64,000 nt of DNA, from positions 1,426,001 through 1,490,000 of the forward strand of contig NZ_CP036263.1 in NCBI RefSeq assembly GCF_007741515.1, read 5' to 3'. Shown here piece after piece: positions 33,473-42,167 of this stretch. The stretch is from Adhaeretor mobilis (GTDB taxonomy: Bacteria; Planctomycetota; Planctomycetia; Pirellulales; Lacipirellulaceae). Position 1 is the stretch's first letter. Each line of letters begins with the position of its first letter. The position numbers were made by a program, and so were the translations under genes. The notes beneath the pieces were generated by a model. That model had not been told where the DNA came from. It made no database searches and saw only the letters and a list, made by a program, of their open reading frames with translations.

Positions 33473-35098
33473 TTGTTACGCCCTTGGTTCTATGGTTTTG
33501 TTGCCCTCACCCTTGGGGTGCAAGTCCTCTTCGCGCTCTTCTGGCCGACCGGGCTGTGGTCACTGGTTGTCTTGGTTCCGGTGATCGGAGTTGGAATCTA
33601 CGATGTGCTACAGCGCGATCATACGATCTTGCGAAATTTCCCGGTGCTCGGCCACGGACGCTATTTGATGGAGAAGATACGTCCGGAGATCCAGCAATAC
33701 TTCATCGAAACAAACATTGCGCCCCATCCGATTGCTCGGGAACTTCGAGCAGTAGTTTACCAACGTGCCAAAGGCCAACTGGAGACCAAGCCCTTTGGCA
33801 CGGAACACAATGTCTATAATACTGGCTACGAGTGGGCAGCTCATTCACTCGCCTGTACGGAGTGTCCCGACGATCGCACGCAGGAAGAGAAAGACGATGG
33901 TGTCCTCCTCGATGGCGAGCAGCCCCTCATCGCGATTGGTGGGCCAGACTGCAAGCGGCCTTACGAGTCGTCGCTGCTGAATATCTCTGCCATGTCGTTC
34001 GGCTCGCTTTCGCCCACGGCAATTCGTGCGCTCAACCGGGGTGCCAGTCTGGGGAAGTTTGCCCACAACACCGGCGAGGGTGGAATCAGCCCGTATCATC
34101 TTGAGGCTGGCGGCGATCTTATTTGGCAGATAGGTACCGGTTATTTTGGCTGTCGAGCCGACGATGGCGGTTTCGATAGCGGAAAGTACCGAGAAACCGT
34201 CGCGGCTGAAAGCGTAAAGATGGTCGAGCTCAAACTCTCGCAAGGTGCCAAGCCGGGCCATGGCGGTGTCCTGCCGGGTGAAAAAGTCTCGCCAGAGATC
34301 GCATCGATCCGCGGCGTACCCGTGGGTAAAACCGTTGTGTCGCCGCCGCGACATAGCGCATTCAAGACCCCGATCGAGATGTTGCACTTTGTGGCGACGC
34401 TACGCGAATTGGCCGACGGCCGCCCGGTTGGTTTCAAGCTCTGCATGGGAAAGCGATCTGAGTTCCTAGCCGTGTGCAAAGCCATGCTGGAGACACAGAT
34501 CATGCCCGACTTCATTACCGTTGATGGGGGCGAAGGAGGCACCGGCGCCGCACCCATCGAATTTTCTAACAGCGTGGGCATGCCCGCTCAAGATGGCTGG
34601 CTGTTCGCCCACAATGCGCTCGTCGGCAGCGGCCTACGCGATAAGATCACCCTAATCGGCAGCGGGAAAATTCTCACGGGCTTCGATATGGTCCGCGCCT
34701 TTGCGTTAGGCATCGACGCCTGCAACAGCGCCCGAGGAATGATGTTTGCGCTCGGCTGCATTCAAGCGCTGCGCTGCGACAGCGGACATTGTCCGACGGG
34801 AATAGCTACCCAGCAGGCGGGGCTCTTCCGCGGCTTAGACCCAACCGACAAGGGAGAACGGGTCCGCCGCTTTCATGCGCGCACCATCGAGAGTTTACGC
34901 GAAATGCTTCACGCAATGGGAGCAAGAACTACGCGCGATGTAACTCCAGAGATGCTCTTCCGGCGTATCGACAGGACCAATGTCTGTTCCCTGGCAGACC
35001 TCTATGAATTCCTGGAGGAGGGGCAACTCCACGGAAACGAAGTTCCCCAACCCTGGCAGAAAGACTGGGAGCGCGCCTCCGCCCAGACGTTTGCGTAA
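33473..35098 (+). CDS. FMN-binding glutamate-synthase-like protein with N-terminal membrane helices
   Basis: A 541-residue protein. Two N-terminal hydrophobic segments (YGFVALTLGVQVLFALFW, SLVVLVPVIGVGIYDVL) precede a domain like the FMN/synthase domain of GltB: NISAMSFGSLSPTAIRALNR, GGISPYHLEAGGDLIWQIGT, KPGHGGVLPGEKV, and VDGGEGGTGAAP. The C-x5-C-x4-C set for a 3Fe-4S cluster is intact in GCIQALRCDSGHCPTGIAT. There is no glutaminase domain, so it must use another ammonia source or act on another substrate. The start is TTG at 33473: the near-perfect ribosome-binding site TTAAGGAGGT ends 5 nt before it. It is convergent with the PHP gene. Confidence 0.85.
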   Translation: MLRPWFYGFVALTLGVQVLFALFWPTGLWSLVVLVPVIGVGIYDVLQRDHTILRNFPVLGHGRYLMEKIRPEIQQYFIETNIAPHPIARELRAVVYQRAKGQLETKPFGTEHNVYNTGYEWAAHSLACTECPDDRTQEEKDDGVLLDGEQPLIAIGGPDCKRPYESSLLNISAMSFGSLSPTAIRALNRGASLGKFAHNTGEGGISPYHLEAGGDLIWQIGTGYFGCRADDGGFDSGKYRETVAAESVKMVELKLSQGAKPGHGGVLPGEKVSPEIASIRGVPVGKTVVSPPRHSAFKTPIEMLHFVATLRELADGRPVGFKLCMGKRSEFLAVCKAMLETQIMPDFITVDGGEGGTGAAPIEFSNSVGMPAQDGWLFAHNALVGSGLRDKITLIGSGKILTGFDMVRAFALGIDACNSARGMMFALGCIQALRCDSGHCPTGIATQQAGLFRGLDPTDKGERVRRFHARTIESLREMLHAMGARTTRDVTPEMLFRRIDRTNVCSLADLYEFLEEGQLHGNEVPQPWQKDWERASAQTFA

Positions 35099-35106
35099 TG
35101 CGAGTT

Positions 35107-36468
35107 TTACTCGTCTACTTTGGCTGCCGCAGGCCCGATCACCGGCTGGCACCAGGCCTGCTCGAAATCGCCAATTTCAGACGGGTTCGAATGAAGCTTG
35201 CTGGAAGTCACCCGCGCACGCACGTAGATCTCATCCCCGTGGAATTCGTACTCCGCGCTCGTTCCTTCAATACTGGCTAACGTTTCCCCCACCTCGTCAC
35301 TGTATTTGTGGGTTGCGTGAATTTCTTTACCTTCCGCATCAACAACCGGTTTGCTCGCCGCATCGTAGCCCATGCGCGTACCGATGAAGTCAATTGTATA
35401 GTTCTCGCCCTCAACAGCATCAACTTCGACGGCAAAAGTCTTTTCCGTGGTTTCGACACGTTGAAGAGTCACGCCCGACGACGCATAGAACCTCCCTGCC
35501 TCAAGCGATTCAATGAGCGTCTCTGCTGTGAGCTCTTCCGATAGCACCATGACCCAGCCTCGCCCCGGTTCACTCCGACGACTCGGCACGTGGTGATACT
35601 CGTGGCCATCGTCGGTCGCCAAGCCGTACATCAGGGGCAGTTTCAACTGATCAAGCCGCAATGTCAGCACGATGTCCCATAGTCGTTCCACATTCGCGTG
35701 CTGTTTGTCGCCTGAGTTATTCACTCCCGGGTGGCCGTTATACACTTCAAAAAACTGTTCACCCACAACGCGTGCCAAGTCTTCAGCTGTGACCGCGTAA
35801 CCATAGTTCGGGTGATTCAGATGAATAATCATCGGCTGCCCGGTGGCCCGTCGTTGCTCGTATGCCGCTCGTACATTCGCCTGCATGGCTTCCAACACGC
35901 TACGACCGCCGGCCGGCTCGATCAGCTCGGCAACGTTGCTTACGTTCATATGAATTGGGAGCTTCTCAAAGTGATCGCTAATCTCTTCACCTTGAATCAA
36001 CAGATACTCGCCCGGTTGGTTCAGACGCTTGCTCACATCAGCGAAGGTACTCAGACGTACTTGAAGCCTTTCAGGAGGCTTCTCGCTCTCGCCGGTTTGC
36101 TCTTCGGCTCTTGTCTCATTGGCGATGCGACGAGTCTTCGTTTGCTCCGGAAAGCGTGCCTTCAACTTCTCAAACGCCACCATCCCACCCTTGCTCTTCT
36201 CGACATCAATCCAACGCTCACGATTGGCCAGCACGTTATGGTCTGAAAACACAAGAAAGTCGTACCCGCGCTCGCGATACCATAGCCCGATCATCTCCAG
36301 GTAGTCGTCCCCGTCGCTCCAATGCGAGTGGGTGTGCATATTGCCACGCCGCCATTGCAGATCGCCACGGGCTTCCAAAGTCTCAGCAACAGTTACCTCG
36401 GGGAAATAGCAAAGACCGAGAATCAAAAAGGCAAGTAGTCGTTGGCGATTGGGTGTATGAGCTACCAT
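35107..36468 (-). CDS. Secreted PHP-domain metallohydrolase-like protein
   Basis: A 453-residue exported protein. A signal peptide (LLAFLILGLCYFPEVTVA) is followed by RGNMHTHSHWSDGDDYLEMI, the H-x-H metal motif of PHP phosphoesterases, and DFLVFSDHNVLANRER. Later His/Asp residues (GEEISDHFEKLPIHMN, IIHLNHPNYGYAV, YGLATDDGHEYHH) complete a metal site like that of histidinol phosphatase or polymerase-associated PHP domains. The C-terminal about 110 residues form beta structure. A periplasmic substrate is unknown. The ATG at 36468 gives a standard signal peptide. It is divergent from the Hsp90-like gene. Confidence 0.75.
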   Translation of the reverse strand: MVAHTPNRQRLLAFLILGLCYFPEVTVAETLEARGDLQWRRGNMHTHSHWSDGDDYLEMIGLWYRERGYDFLVFSDHNVLANRERWIDVEKSKGGMVAFEKLKARFPEQTKTRRIANETRAEEQTGESEKPPERLQVRLSTFADVSKRLNQPGEYLLIQGEEISDHFEKLPIHMNVSNVAELIEPAGGRSVLEAMQANVRAAYEQRRATGQPMIIHLNHPNYGYAVTAEDLARVVGEQFFEVYNGHPGVNNSGDKQHANVERLWDIVLTLRLDQLKLPLMYGLATDDGHEYHHVPSRRSEPGRGWVMVLSEELTAETLIESLEAGRFYASSGVTLQRVETTEKTFAVEVDAVEGENYTIDFIGTRMGYDAASKPVVDAEGKEIHATHKYSDEVGETLASIEGTSAEYEFHGDEIYVRARVTSSKLHSNPSEIGDFEQAWCQPVIGPAAAKVDE

Positions 36469-36685
36469 GTCATTTGGGTTTCCAAGCAAGAGAGAAAGTC
36501 GATGCACGAACAATCTCGCAATTGTACCCCAATTGGCGTTTGGAGACGATGAGTCGATTGAGGCAGGAGATTAGCACCTCGGGGTTATTCCTCTGGCCGA
36601 CTGATTTGTCGCGTAGCTGAAATCTATTCGGCAGCTGGGGATGCTAGTGACCCAAGGACAAATTGTTTCGGCCATGTGCAACTGT

Positions 36686-36738
36686 GATTGCAATCGCCGA
36701 TGTGCTCGATAAATTGTAATCAAGGGAATTGTGATTAC
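36686..36738. promoter_or_regulatory. Two palindromes upstream of the Hsp90-like gene
   Basis: GATTGCAATC (36686-36695) is a perfect 10-bp palindrome. GTAATCA (36716-36722) and TGATTAC (36732-36738) are a perfect 7-bp inverted repeat with a 9-nt spacer, ending 33 bp before the GTG start. Both contain GATT/AATC half-sites, so one dimeric regulator could bind both. An eight-T run follows at 36747-36754. Function is inferred from position only. Confidence 0.4.
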
Positions 36739-36771
36739 CCGATTCGTTTTTTTTGTGATCGGAAGATTGAA

Positions 36772-38601
36772 GTGGCAGAAAACAAGTTTCAAGTCAACTT
36801 GCGGGGCATGATCGCCCTCTTGTCGGACCATCTCTACAGTACGCCACAGGTGTTCGTTCGCGAATTGCTTCAGAACGCGCATGATGCGATCACCGCCAGA
36901 CAGACCCATGAGCGCAACCATCAAGGCGAAGTACGCATCGAAATAGCCTCGGGGCAAAAAGGAGGCCCCGCGACGCTCACAATTCAAGACAATGGCATCG
37001 GATTGAGCGAGAGCGAAGTTCGCGAGTTCCTGGCGACCATTGGCAATTCTTCCAAGCAGGGCGTCCTCGAAGCAGAAGACTACCTGGGACAATTTGGCAT
37101 TGGGCTTCTCTCCGCATTTGTCGTCTCTGACGAAATCGCTGTCGTTACCAAGTCAGTTAACGAAAATGCCCCTGCTGTAGAGTGGCGTGGGCGGGCGGAT
37201 GGCAGCTATACGCTACGCACTTTGGATATCGAACTTGAGCCGGGGACGCAAGTTTTCCTTCGTTCAAGGGAGGATGCCTCTGAGCTTTTTTCTCCAGAAA
37301 ACTTTCTCGCAGCAGCTCGGCGTTTTGGAGCCCACTTGCCAACTCCGATTATTGTCACTTCCGGAAGCAGCCAGGAATTGATCAATGAGGAACCCCCTTG
37401 GGGCCTGCCATCTTCCCTTAACGCCCAAGAGCAGCGGGAACGGTGGTTGCAGTATGGCCGCGAAACGCTGGGCACGGACTTCCTCGACGTATTTCCCATC
37501 AGCAGCGAAGCGGGTGGAGTTGAAGGCGTTGCCTACCTCTCGCCAAGGGCCGCAAGCGCCCCTGCCAAGCAAGCTCATCGCGTCTACCTCAAAGGAATGT
37601 TAGTTTCGGAAAGTATCGACGAGTTACTTCCTTCTTGGGCGTTCTTCGTGCGGTGCGTCGTAAACACGACCAGCCTGAAGCCAACCGCTTCACGTGAATC
37701 ATTCCTGGAGAATCAGCAACTCAGCGAAGCACGGGAAACGCTCGGCGAATGCATCAGAGGCTATCTTCTGCAACTGGCGAAGTACGAACGCGCCAAGCTT
37801 GACGCTATTCTTGCCATTCACCACCTGCCCATTAAAGCTCTGGCCGTTGATGACGATGACTTTTATCGAATTGTCATTGGTTGGCTCCCATTCGAGACTT
37901 CGCTCGGTCGGATGACACTCAACGAATGCTTGAGAACGGATCCGCTCATTCGATTCTCACCGACTTACGATCAATTCCGACAAATCTCTAGTGTGGCGGC
38001 GGCGCAGGGTTTTTGTGTCATCAATGCAGGCTTTACCTACGACTCTGAGCTGTTGGAAAAGCTGCCTGTTGCGTTCCCCGAGCGTCGCTGTGAACAGGTG
38101 GACATCGAACAACTCGTGGATGCCTTCGAGCCTCTTTCGCTGGAAGAACGAGATGGAACTCACGACCTTGCGAGATTGGCAGATCTCGTTCTGCAGCCCT
38201 ACCGCTGCTCCGCTCAGGTTCAAAAGTTCAGTCCTACTGAACTACCCACGCTCTATACTGCCAACGATGCATCAACCTTCCTGCGTTCCATTGAACAAAC
38301 ACAAGAAGAAACCAACCAACTTTGGTCAAGCATCCTCGGCAACGTGGCTGAGAACGCCACTGCCTCAGCCTACGCACAGCTAACGCTCAACTACAACAAC
38401 CCTCTCATCAAAAGACTTGCAGAAATTTCTGACAAAAATCTCGTCGGACGCGCGGTCGAAATGTTGTACATCCAGTCGCTGCTCCTTGGGCACTTCCCAC
38501 TGGGCCCCAAGGAGTCGTCCTTATTGGGCCAGGGCGTGTTAGGTCTTATCGAGTATGCGCTGAAGGGCTCTCAGGAAAGTGAAGGTCGTGAGCATGAGTG
38601 A
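36772..38601 (+). CDS. Hsp90-family (HtpG-like) ATPase
   Basis: A 609-residue cytoplasmic chaperone-type ATPase. The GHKL nucleotide site is complete: ELLQNAHDAI (E31, N35, D38), IQDNGIGLSE (D73-x-G75-x-G77), and the lid GQFGIGLLSAF (about 106-116). In the middle domain TASRESFLENQ matches the 'SRExLQ' catalytic-Arg loop. It is shorter and more diverged than standard HtpG and resembles the separate short Hsp90-family proteins of actinobacteria. The start is a GTG at 36772 after GGAAGATTGAA; upstream frame is low-quality. It overlaps the next gene by 8 bp, so the pair is translationally coupled. It lies 1.1 kb from a tRNA-Met integration site. Confidence 0.85.
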   Translation: MAENKFQVNLRGMIALLSDHLYSTPQVFVRELLQNAHDAITARQTHERNHQGEVRIEIASGQKGGPATLTIQDNGIGLSESEVREFLATIGNSSKQGVLEAEDYLGQFGIGLLSAFVVSDEIAVVTKSVNENAPAVEWRGRADGSYTLRTLDIELEPGTQVFLRSREDASELFSPENFLAAARRFGAHLPTPIIVTSGSSQELINEEPPWGLPSSLNAQEQRERWLQYGRETLGTDFLDVFPISSEAGGVEGVAYLSPRAASAPAKQAHRVYLKGMLVSESIDELLPSWAFFVRCVVNTTSLKPTASRESFLENQQLSEARETLGECIRGYLLQLAKYERAKLDAILAIHHLPIKALAVDDDDFYRIVIGWLPFETSLGRMTLNECLRTDPLIRFSPTYDQFRQISSVAAAQGFCVINAGFTYDSELLEKLPVAFPERRCEQVDIEQLVDAFEPLSLEERDGTHDLARLADLVLQPYRCSAQVQKFSPTELPTLYTANDASTFLRSIEQTQEETNQLWSSILGNVAENATASAYAQLTLNYNNPLIKRLAEISDKNLVGRAVEMLYIQSLLLGHFPLGPKESSLLGQGVLGLIEYALKGSQESEGREHE

Positions 38602-39694
38602 ATCGGATGTTTACCAACTTCTAGATCATGCTGCTGATCTTCCTTACGGACCCGAGCGGGTAGCTCTCGTTGAGGAGGCTGTCCGACTTGCCGATCTCTC
38701 CGGCAGCGAGGATTTGAGCTACCAGGCCCATATTGAATTGGTGGACGCCGCCAATTGGTCTGGCCTTGGCGATCGATCCGTGGTCGCTTTTGCATGGTGC
38801 TTAGCCTACTACGACCGTAAAATGGCTAGCTCAGACGCGCACTTCGATTACGATACACTCCTCTGGAGATTCAAATGGGTGCTCCGGGCACTGCCGAATA
38901 ACCCTGGAATTAGTCGTGCGCAAATAGTGCAGATGGAAGACCAACTAGAATCGAGGTTAATTGATGCAGGCTACAACGCGCACACCATCAATTACCTGCA
39001 GTGCCTTAATCGTCTTGATTTCGGAGACCATGAGGAGGCCGCAACCTACTACACCCAATGGCACTTGTTGCCGCGTGACGGACTTGCCGATTGTCACGCT
39101 TGCGAGCTCGACAATGAGGTCACTTACCACGCGACTTTGCAAAAAGACGCTGAGGCGGTTCGACTGGCAAAGTTATTGATTTCGGGCGAGCTTTCCGGAT
39201 GCACGGAAGTGCCCCATCGTACTTATGCCACAATCATTCAGCCATTGATGCGTCTGCGTCGCAGTGATGAGCTCGAGCAAACGCATCGAGAAGGGATTCG
39301 CAAGATTTCTGGCCTGCCCGCTTTGGCCAGAGATGTAGCAGAGCATCTAATCTATTTGGTAAGCATCCGGAATCTCCCGCGTGCCATGCAGTTGATTGAT
39401 CGATTCCTTACAAAACCGGCCATCTTAGCCAACTTCAACAGCCTATTCAAACTCCAGAACTCGGTGGCAATTACCTTGGAGGCCGTGGCCGACAACTCCA
39501 AACGCAAGCGAAAACTCAGACTCCCCAGCTTCCTGCCCTGCCACCGAGATGACCACACCTACGACACCACAGAACTTGCTGCGTGGTTCCGATCCAGTGC
39601 AAGTGAGCTCGCCAACCAGTTTGACACCCGTAATGGGAACAGCATGCATAAAGCGGCAATGACAGAAACTCGCGAGTTAGCTGGCATTGAGTAA
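38594..39694 (+). CDS. TPR-like helical partner protein of the Hsp90-like ATPase
   Basis: A 366-residue soluble, almost entirely helical protein. Repeated helix pairs (VYQLLDHAADLPYGPERVAL, then EEAVRLADLSGSEDLSYQAH and EDQLESRLIDAGYNAHTINY) have the Ala/Leu/Tyr spacing of tetratricopeptide-like repeats. No enzymatic motif was seen. The overlap ATGAGTGA with the Hsp90-like gene, on the same strand and with nothing else in the unit, implies joint function, for example delivering clients to the chaperone as TPR cochaperones do in eukaryotes. That role is inference. The ATG at 38594 was chosen; one at 38579 would only add five residues. Confidence 0.7.
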   Translation: MSESDVYQLLDHAADLPYGPERVALVEEAVRLADLSGSEDLSYQAHIELVDAANWSGLGDRSVVAFAWCLAYYDRKMASSDAHFDYDTLLWRFKWVLRALPNNPGISRAQIVQMEDQLESRLIDAGYNAHTINYLQCLNRLDFGDHEEAATYYTQWHLLPRDGLADCHACELDNEVTYHATLQKDAEAVRLAKLLISGELSGCTEVPHRTYATIIQPLMRLRRSDELEQTHREGIRKISGLPALARDVAEHLIYLVSIRNLPRAMQLIDRFLTKPAILANFNSLFKLQNSVAITLEAVADNSKRKRKLRLPSFLPCHRDDHTYDTTELAAWFRSSASELANQFDTRNGNSMHKAAMTETRELAGIE

Positions 39695-39741
39695 CCAAAA
39701 AACATAGGGCTGTCTAAGTCAGCCAGCGGCTGCTATCAAAA

Positions 39742-39764
39742 AGTAGTCTGGGAGGGACTCGAAC
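39742..39764. repeat. Attachment-site copy (partial tRNA-Met 3' end)
   Basis: Twenty-two of 23 bases are identical to 42168-42190, which is the acceptor/T-arm end of the tRNA-Met gene. There is no tRNA body next to it, so this is the duplicated att core left by tyrosine-integrase insertion. Confidence 0.75.
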
Positions 39765-39943
39765 GCGATACGAACGTGCCGAGCGAAACTGCGATTTCTG
39801 AGGAACGCGGCGCAAAATGCGGCGCGCCTGGCGCACAATCGGGTGTGGTGGATGCCGAGCTGGCCGAGCTAATCCAACGCTGGGCAGAGCTCCCTGAAGC
39901 CGTGAAGGCGGGTATCCTGGCGATGGTTCGGTCGGGGGAGTAA
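39749..39943 (+). pseudogene. Integrase C-terminal remnant
   Basis: The frame ends with AELAELIQRWAELPEAVKAG and then ILAMVRSGE before TAA. This 'ExLxELIxxWxxLPExVKAGILAMV' ending is the usual last helix pair of tyrosine-type integrases of planctomycetes. Only about 35 residues resemble the family; the catalytic R-H-R-Y part is absent and the frame runs straight back into the att copy at 39742. It is therefore a 3' remnant created by deletion. Confidence 0.65.
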
Positions 39944-40071
39944 GGGGGGCGGGGGGATGCTAGGTTCTCCCCAAGGGTACTCCGTGGGGGCTACGCCAGT
40001 AGCGATCGAGAAATTTTTCCACGTATGCAATTTTTTAGAGGTCATCAACAAGGCAAGCGATTAGTCGGAAC

Positions 40072-40281
40072 ATGGCAGACCCCAAGAAACCGACCCGGCC
40101 CGATGCGTGGCTGACAAAGCAAGCGATGGCCGACGTGCTGGACATGACGGTTAACTACTTCGATCGTGAAGCGCGAGGGCACGCCTTAGAGCCGCATGTG
40201 AAGCGAGACGGCAAGCGGCTGTTGTTCTATGCTCGTGGCGTGCTGGATGCGTGGTGCGAGGCACGTGGGCGGCCTGAGTAA
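40072..40281 (+). CDS. Small helix-turn-helix protein, excisionase-like
   Basis: A 69-residue basic protein: DAWLTKQAMADVLDMTVNYF is a winged-helix/HTH start as in MerR/Xis-type excisionases and phage terminase Nu1 subunits, and HVKRDGKRLLFYARGVLDAW is the wing and C-terminal helix. Its location right after an integrase remnant and inside the tRNA-Met att repeats supports a role in excision or element gene control. The ATG is at 40072. Confidence 0.7.
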   Translation: MADPKKPTRPDAWLTKQAMADVLDMTVNYFDREARGHALEPHVKRDGKRLLFYARGVLDAWCEARGRPE

Positions 40282-40354
40282 GTGGACATCGATACCGAGG
40301 GAATAGATCCTAGTTTGCTGCGGGGTCTGTAGCGGTGAGCTGTGCCGTTAGTTT

Positions 40355-40555
40355 GTGACCCAACGCCGGAGGGAATTGCAGCGGCTTGTGAGAAGATTCG
40401 AGCTGGCTAGGCGCCGAAAGAAGCTAGGCGACGGTCGGCCTAGGCTGTTGAGGAAGTGCGAGTTGAGATGCCGAGAGATAGGTGGGGTGCCGAATTGGAA
40501 CGGCAGCGCGACGACTCGGATCGTCGAGTGTAAGAGCAGCAAGGGTGCTCTTTGA
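40355..40555 (+). CDS. Possible small basic protein (uncertain)
   Basis: A 66-residue Arg-rich frame with GTG start (LVRRFELARRRKKLGDG). Nothing was recognised and no clear ribosome-binding site was seen. It could be a small element-borne gene or chance. The surrounding 40282-40840 otherwise holds only the hairpin at 40568. Confidence 0.2.
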   Translation: MTQRRRELQRLVRRFELARRRKKLGDGRPRLLRKCELRCREIGGVPNWNGSATTRIVECKSSKGAL

Positions 40556-40567
40556 CAACTTGAAATG

Positions 40568-40596
40568 GCCCCGGTGGGTAGAGCGACCGCCGGGGC
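40568..40596. repeat. Strong GC hairpin within the element
   Basis: GCCCCGG (40568-40574) pairs perfectly with CCGGGGC (40590-40596), and the inner GG/CC extends the stem to about nine pairs. No T-run follows, so it is not a standard terminator. It lies between the excisionase-like gene and the PEP-CTERM-like gene and may separate their transcripts. Confidence 0.5.
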
Positions 40597-40840
40597 GATT
40601 GACGTCGCCACGATGATCAATTCTCGCTGCGGGTTGTCTGGTAACTTTACTGACGCCATAATCCGACACCGTCTAGGGAACCATTGGTCCAATGCCACCG
40701 CCGATCGATTAGAGGTGGCCAGGGCAGGTTCCCTAAGAGGCGGCTACAACTTGCGTAACCCGACCGTTCACTTATAATAACGTGGTTTGGGGATGGGGCA
40801 TGATTAGTCTCGATCCGGGAATCCAACTCCAGGAGATCCA

Positions 40841-41794
40841 ATGCGAGTTTCTGCTTTTTTATTGCTTAGTAGCTTAGTCCTGTGGACTCTCGCGTTCATA
40901 CCGTCCGCCAAGGCAGACTTGGTCACCGAATCAGTCCACGTTCTGCGGCTTGAATTGCAAGACTTGAGCGCCTCAGCCAATTTTGAACACAATTTCGGTG
41001 GCTACTATTCATCCAATGAATACGGCTGGTCCTCGCAGGAGCACGCGGAAGCGCAAGATTTTCATCCTTCGTCCGGAACTGAATACCGTGTTACAGCCGA
41101 GGTCGAGGTCGACGCCTCATCGTACGACCCCTCTTTCAATTACTGGGACCCGGCCGTGAGCACGGTCGAAGCATTTTCCTCTTCCCGTCTTACAGCCGAG
41201 TCGTCCTACAGCGATACCTTGCCCCCGGGCACATTGCCGCCATACGCCTTTGTGGCAGCATCCGTCTCATCGGTTTTCAGTCTCTCCGCTCAGCGCTACG
41301 ACGCAGATTTTGATGCTGACGATCCTAATGGCGAGTTTGCCGAATCGTTGACGTTTCCAGGACTCTACAAAAACGAGGTTATCGACTTTCAGAAAGATGT
41401 AATTGCCTACTCTTTCGACCTCAGCGGTTTCGACGATCCCTTGGCCGAGTGGATGCTGACCATTTACGACACCGCGGCCGGCACAATTGTCCACGAAGTG
41501 ACATCGGGTGAGGCGACGCCCACGGGTGACGGTGAGTTACCGGCGTTCGACGCGACGACGGGCCAATCAATTGATTACGAGATTGGCTTTTATCAGACTC
41601 TGTATCTAGATATTGGCGACGAGGGCTATCCGGGGCCTATCGACATTAAAAGCCTCGACGGCGCATTTTATGCGGAGATGGTCAGCGTCCCAGAAGCCAG
41701 TCAACTGTTGCATGCGGCAGCCTTGCTCGGAATGGCTGGAGTCGTGGTGCTGCGCCGCAATCTGTGTGGTCGTTCAACAGTCGATGCTAGTTAG
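40841..41794 (+). CDS. Secreted protein with PEP-CTERM-like sorting tail
   Basis: A 317-residue exported protein. A signal peptide (LLLSSLVLWTLAFIPSAKA) precedes an acidic, Ser/Tyr-rich body predicted to be beta-structured. The C-terminus VSVPEASQLLHAAALLGMAG, then VVVLRRN, follows the PEP-CTERM pattern: a Val-Pro-Glu motif, a hydrophobic helix and an Arg cluster, recognised by exosortase. The third motif residue is Ala instead of Pro. Body function is unknown. The ribosome-binding region CCAGGAGATCC lies 6 nt before the ATG. It is enclosed by the tRNA-Met att repeats. Confidence 0.7.
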   Translation: MRVSAFLLLSSLVLWTLAFIPSAKADLVTESVHVLRLELQDLSASANFEHNFGGYYSSNEYGWSSQEHAEAQDFHPSSGTEYRVTAEVEVDASSYDPSFNYWDPAVSTVEAFSSSRLTAESSYSDTLPPGTLPPYAFVAASVSSVFSLSAQRYDADFDADDPNGEFAESLTFPGLYKNEVIDFQKDVIAYSFDLSGFDDPLAEWMLTIYDTAAGTIVHEVTSGEATPTGDGELPAFDATTGQSIDYEIGFYQTLYLDIGDEGYPGPIDIKSLDGAFYAEMVSVPEASQLLHAAALLGMAGVVVLRRNLCGRSTVDAS

Positions 41795-41795
41795 C

Positions 41796-42068
41796 TCACC
41801 CCTCACACAACCCAACAGCCCGCCCCTCGTCCGGCTCACAGAACCGCCCACGCTTGGTGTTCTCGAAGTTCTTGCAATCCGAATTGTGTCGCGAGCCGGT
41901 CGAAGCGTTGAGCCAGTGGGGTAGCCCCTCAGGATTGCTGAACCGCTCCTCAGTGTCTTGTGCAAAGTCGCCATCGGCAGTTATCTCTTCCCGCCATACC
42001 TCCGCAAGACGGCAAGGAGCTTCCGAGGATTTTGAGGCGCTGCATAATGCGGTGCAACAACGCCCCAT
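41796..42068 (-). CDS. Small hypothetical protein within the tRNA-Met element
   Basis: A 90-residue frame with protein-like composition and GC-rich third codon positions: WREEITADGDFAQDTEERFS, NPEGLPHWLNASTGSRHNSD and TKRGRFCEPDEGRAVGLCEG. The even spread of charged and aromatic residues argues that this strand, rather than the overlapping plus-strand frame that runs into the tRNA, is coding. No family was recognised and the start is uncertain. It is convergent with the PEP-CTERM-like gene. Confidence 0.4.
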   Translation of the reverse strand: MGRCCTALCSASKSSEAPCRLAEVWREEITADGDFAQDTEERFSNPEGLPHWLNASTGSRHNSDCKNFENTKRGRFCEPDEGRAVGLCEG

Positions 42069-42167
42069 ACCAAGTAGAAATAAGCCGCAAAGCAGAATTC
42101 ACGTACCATGCGACAACACTGCAATTCCAGTGTTTGCAGCTGAGTGCGACTTATTGCAAGACTTCAG

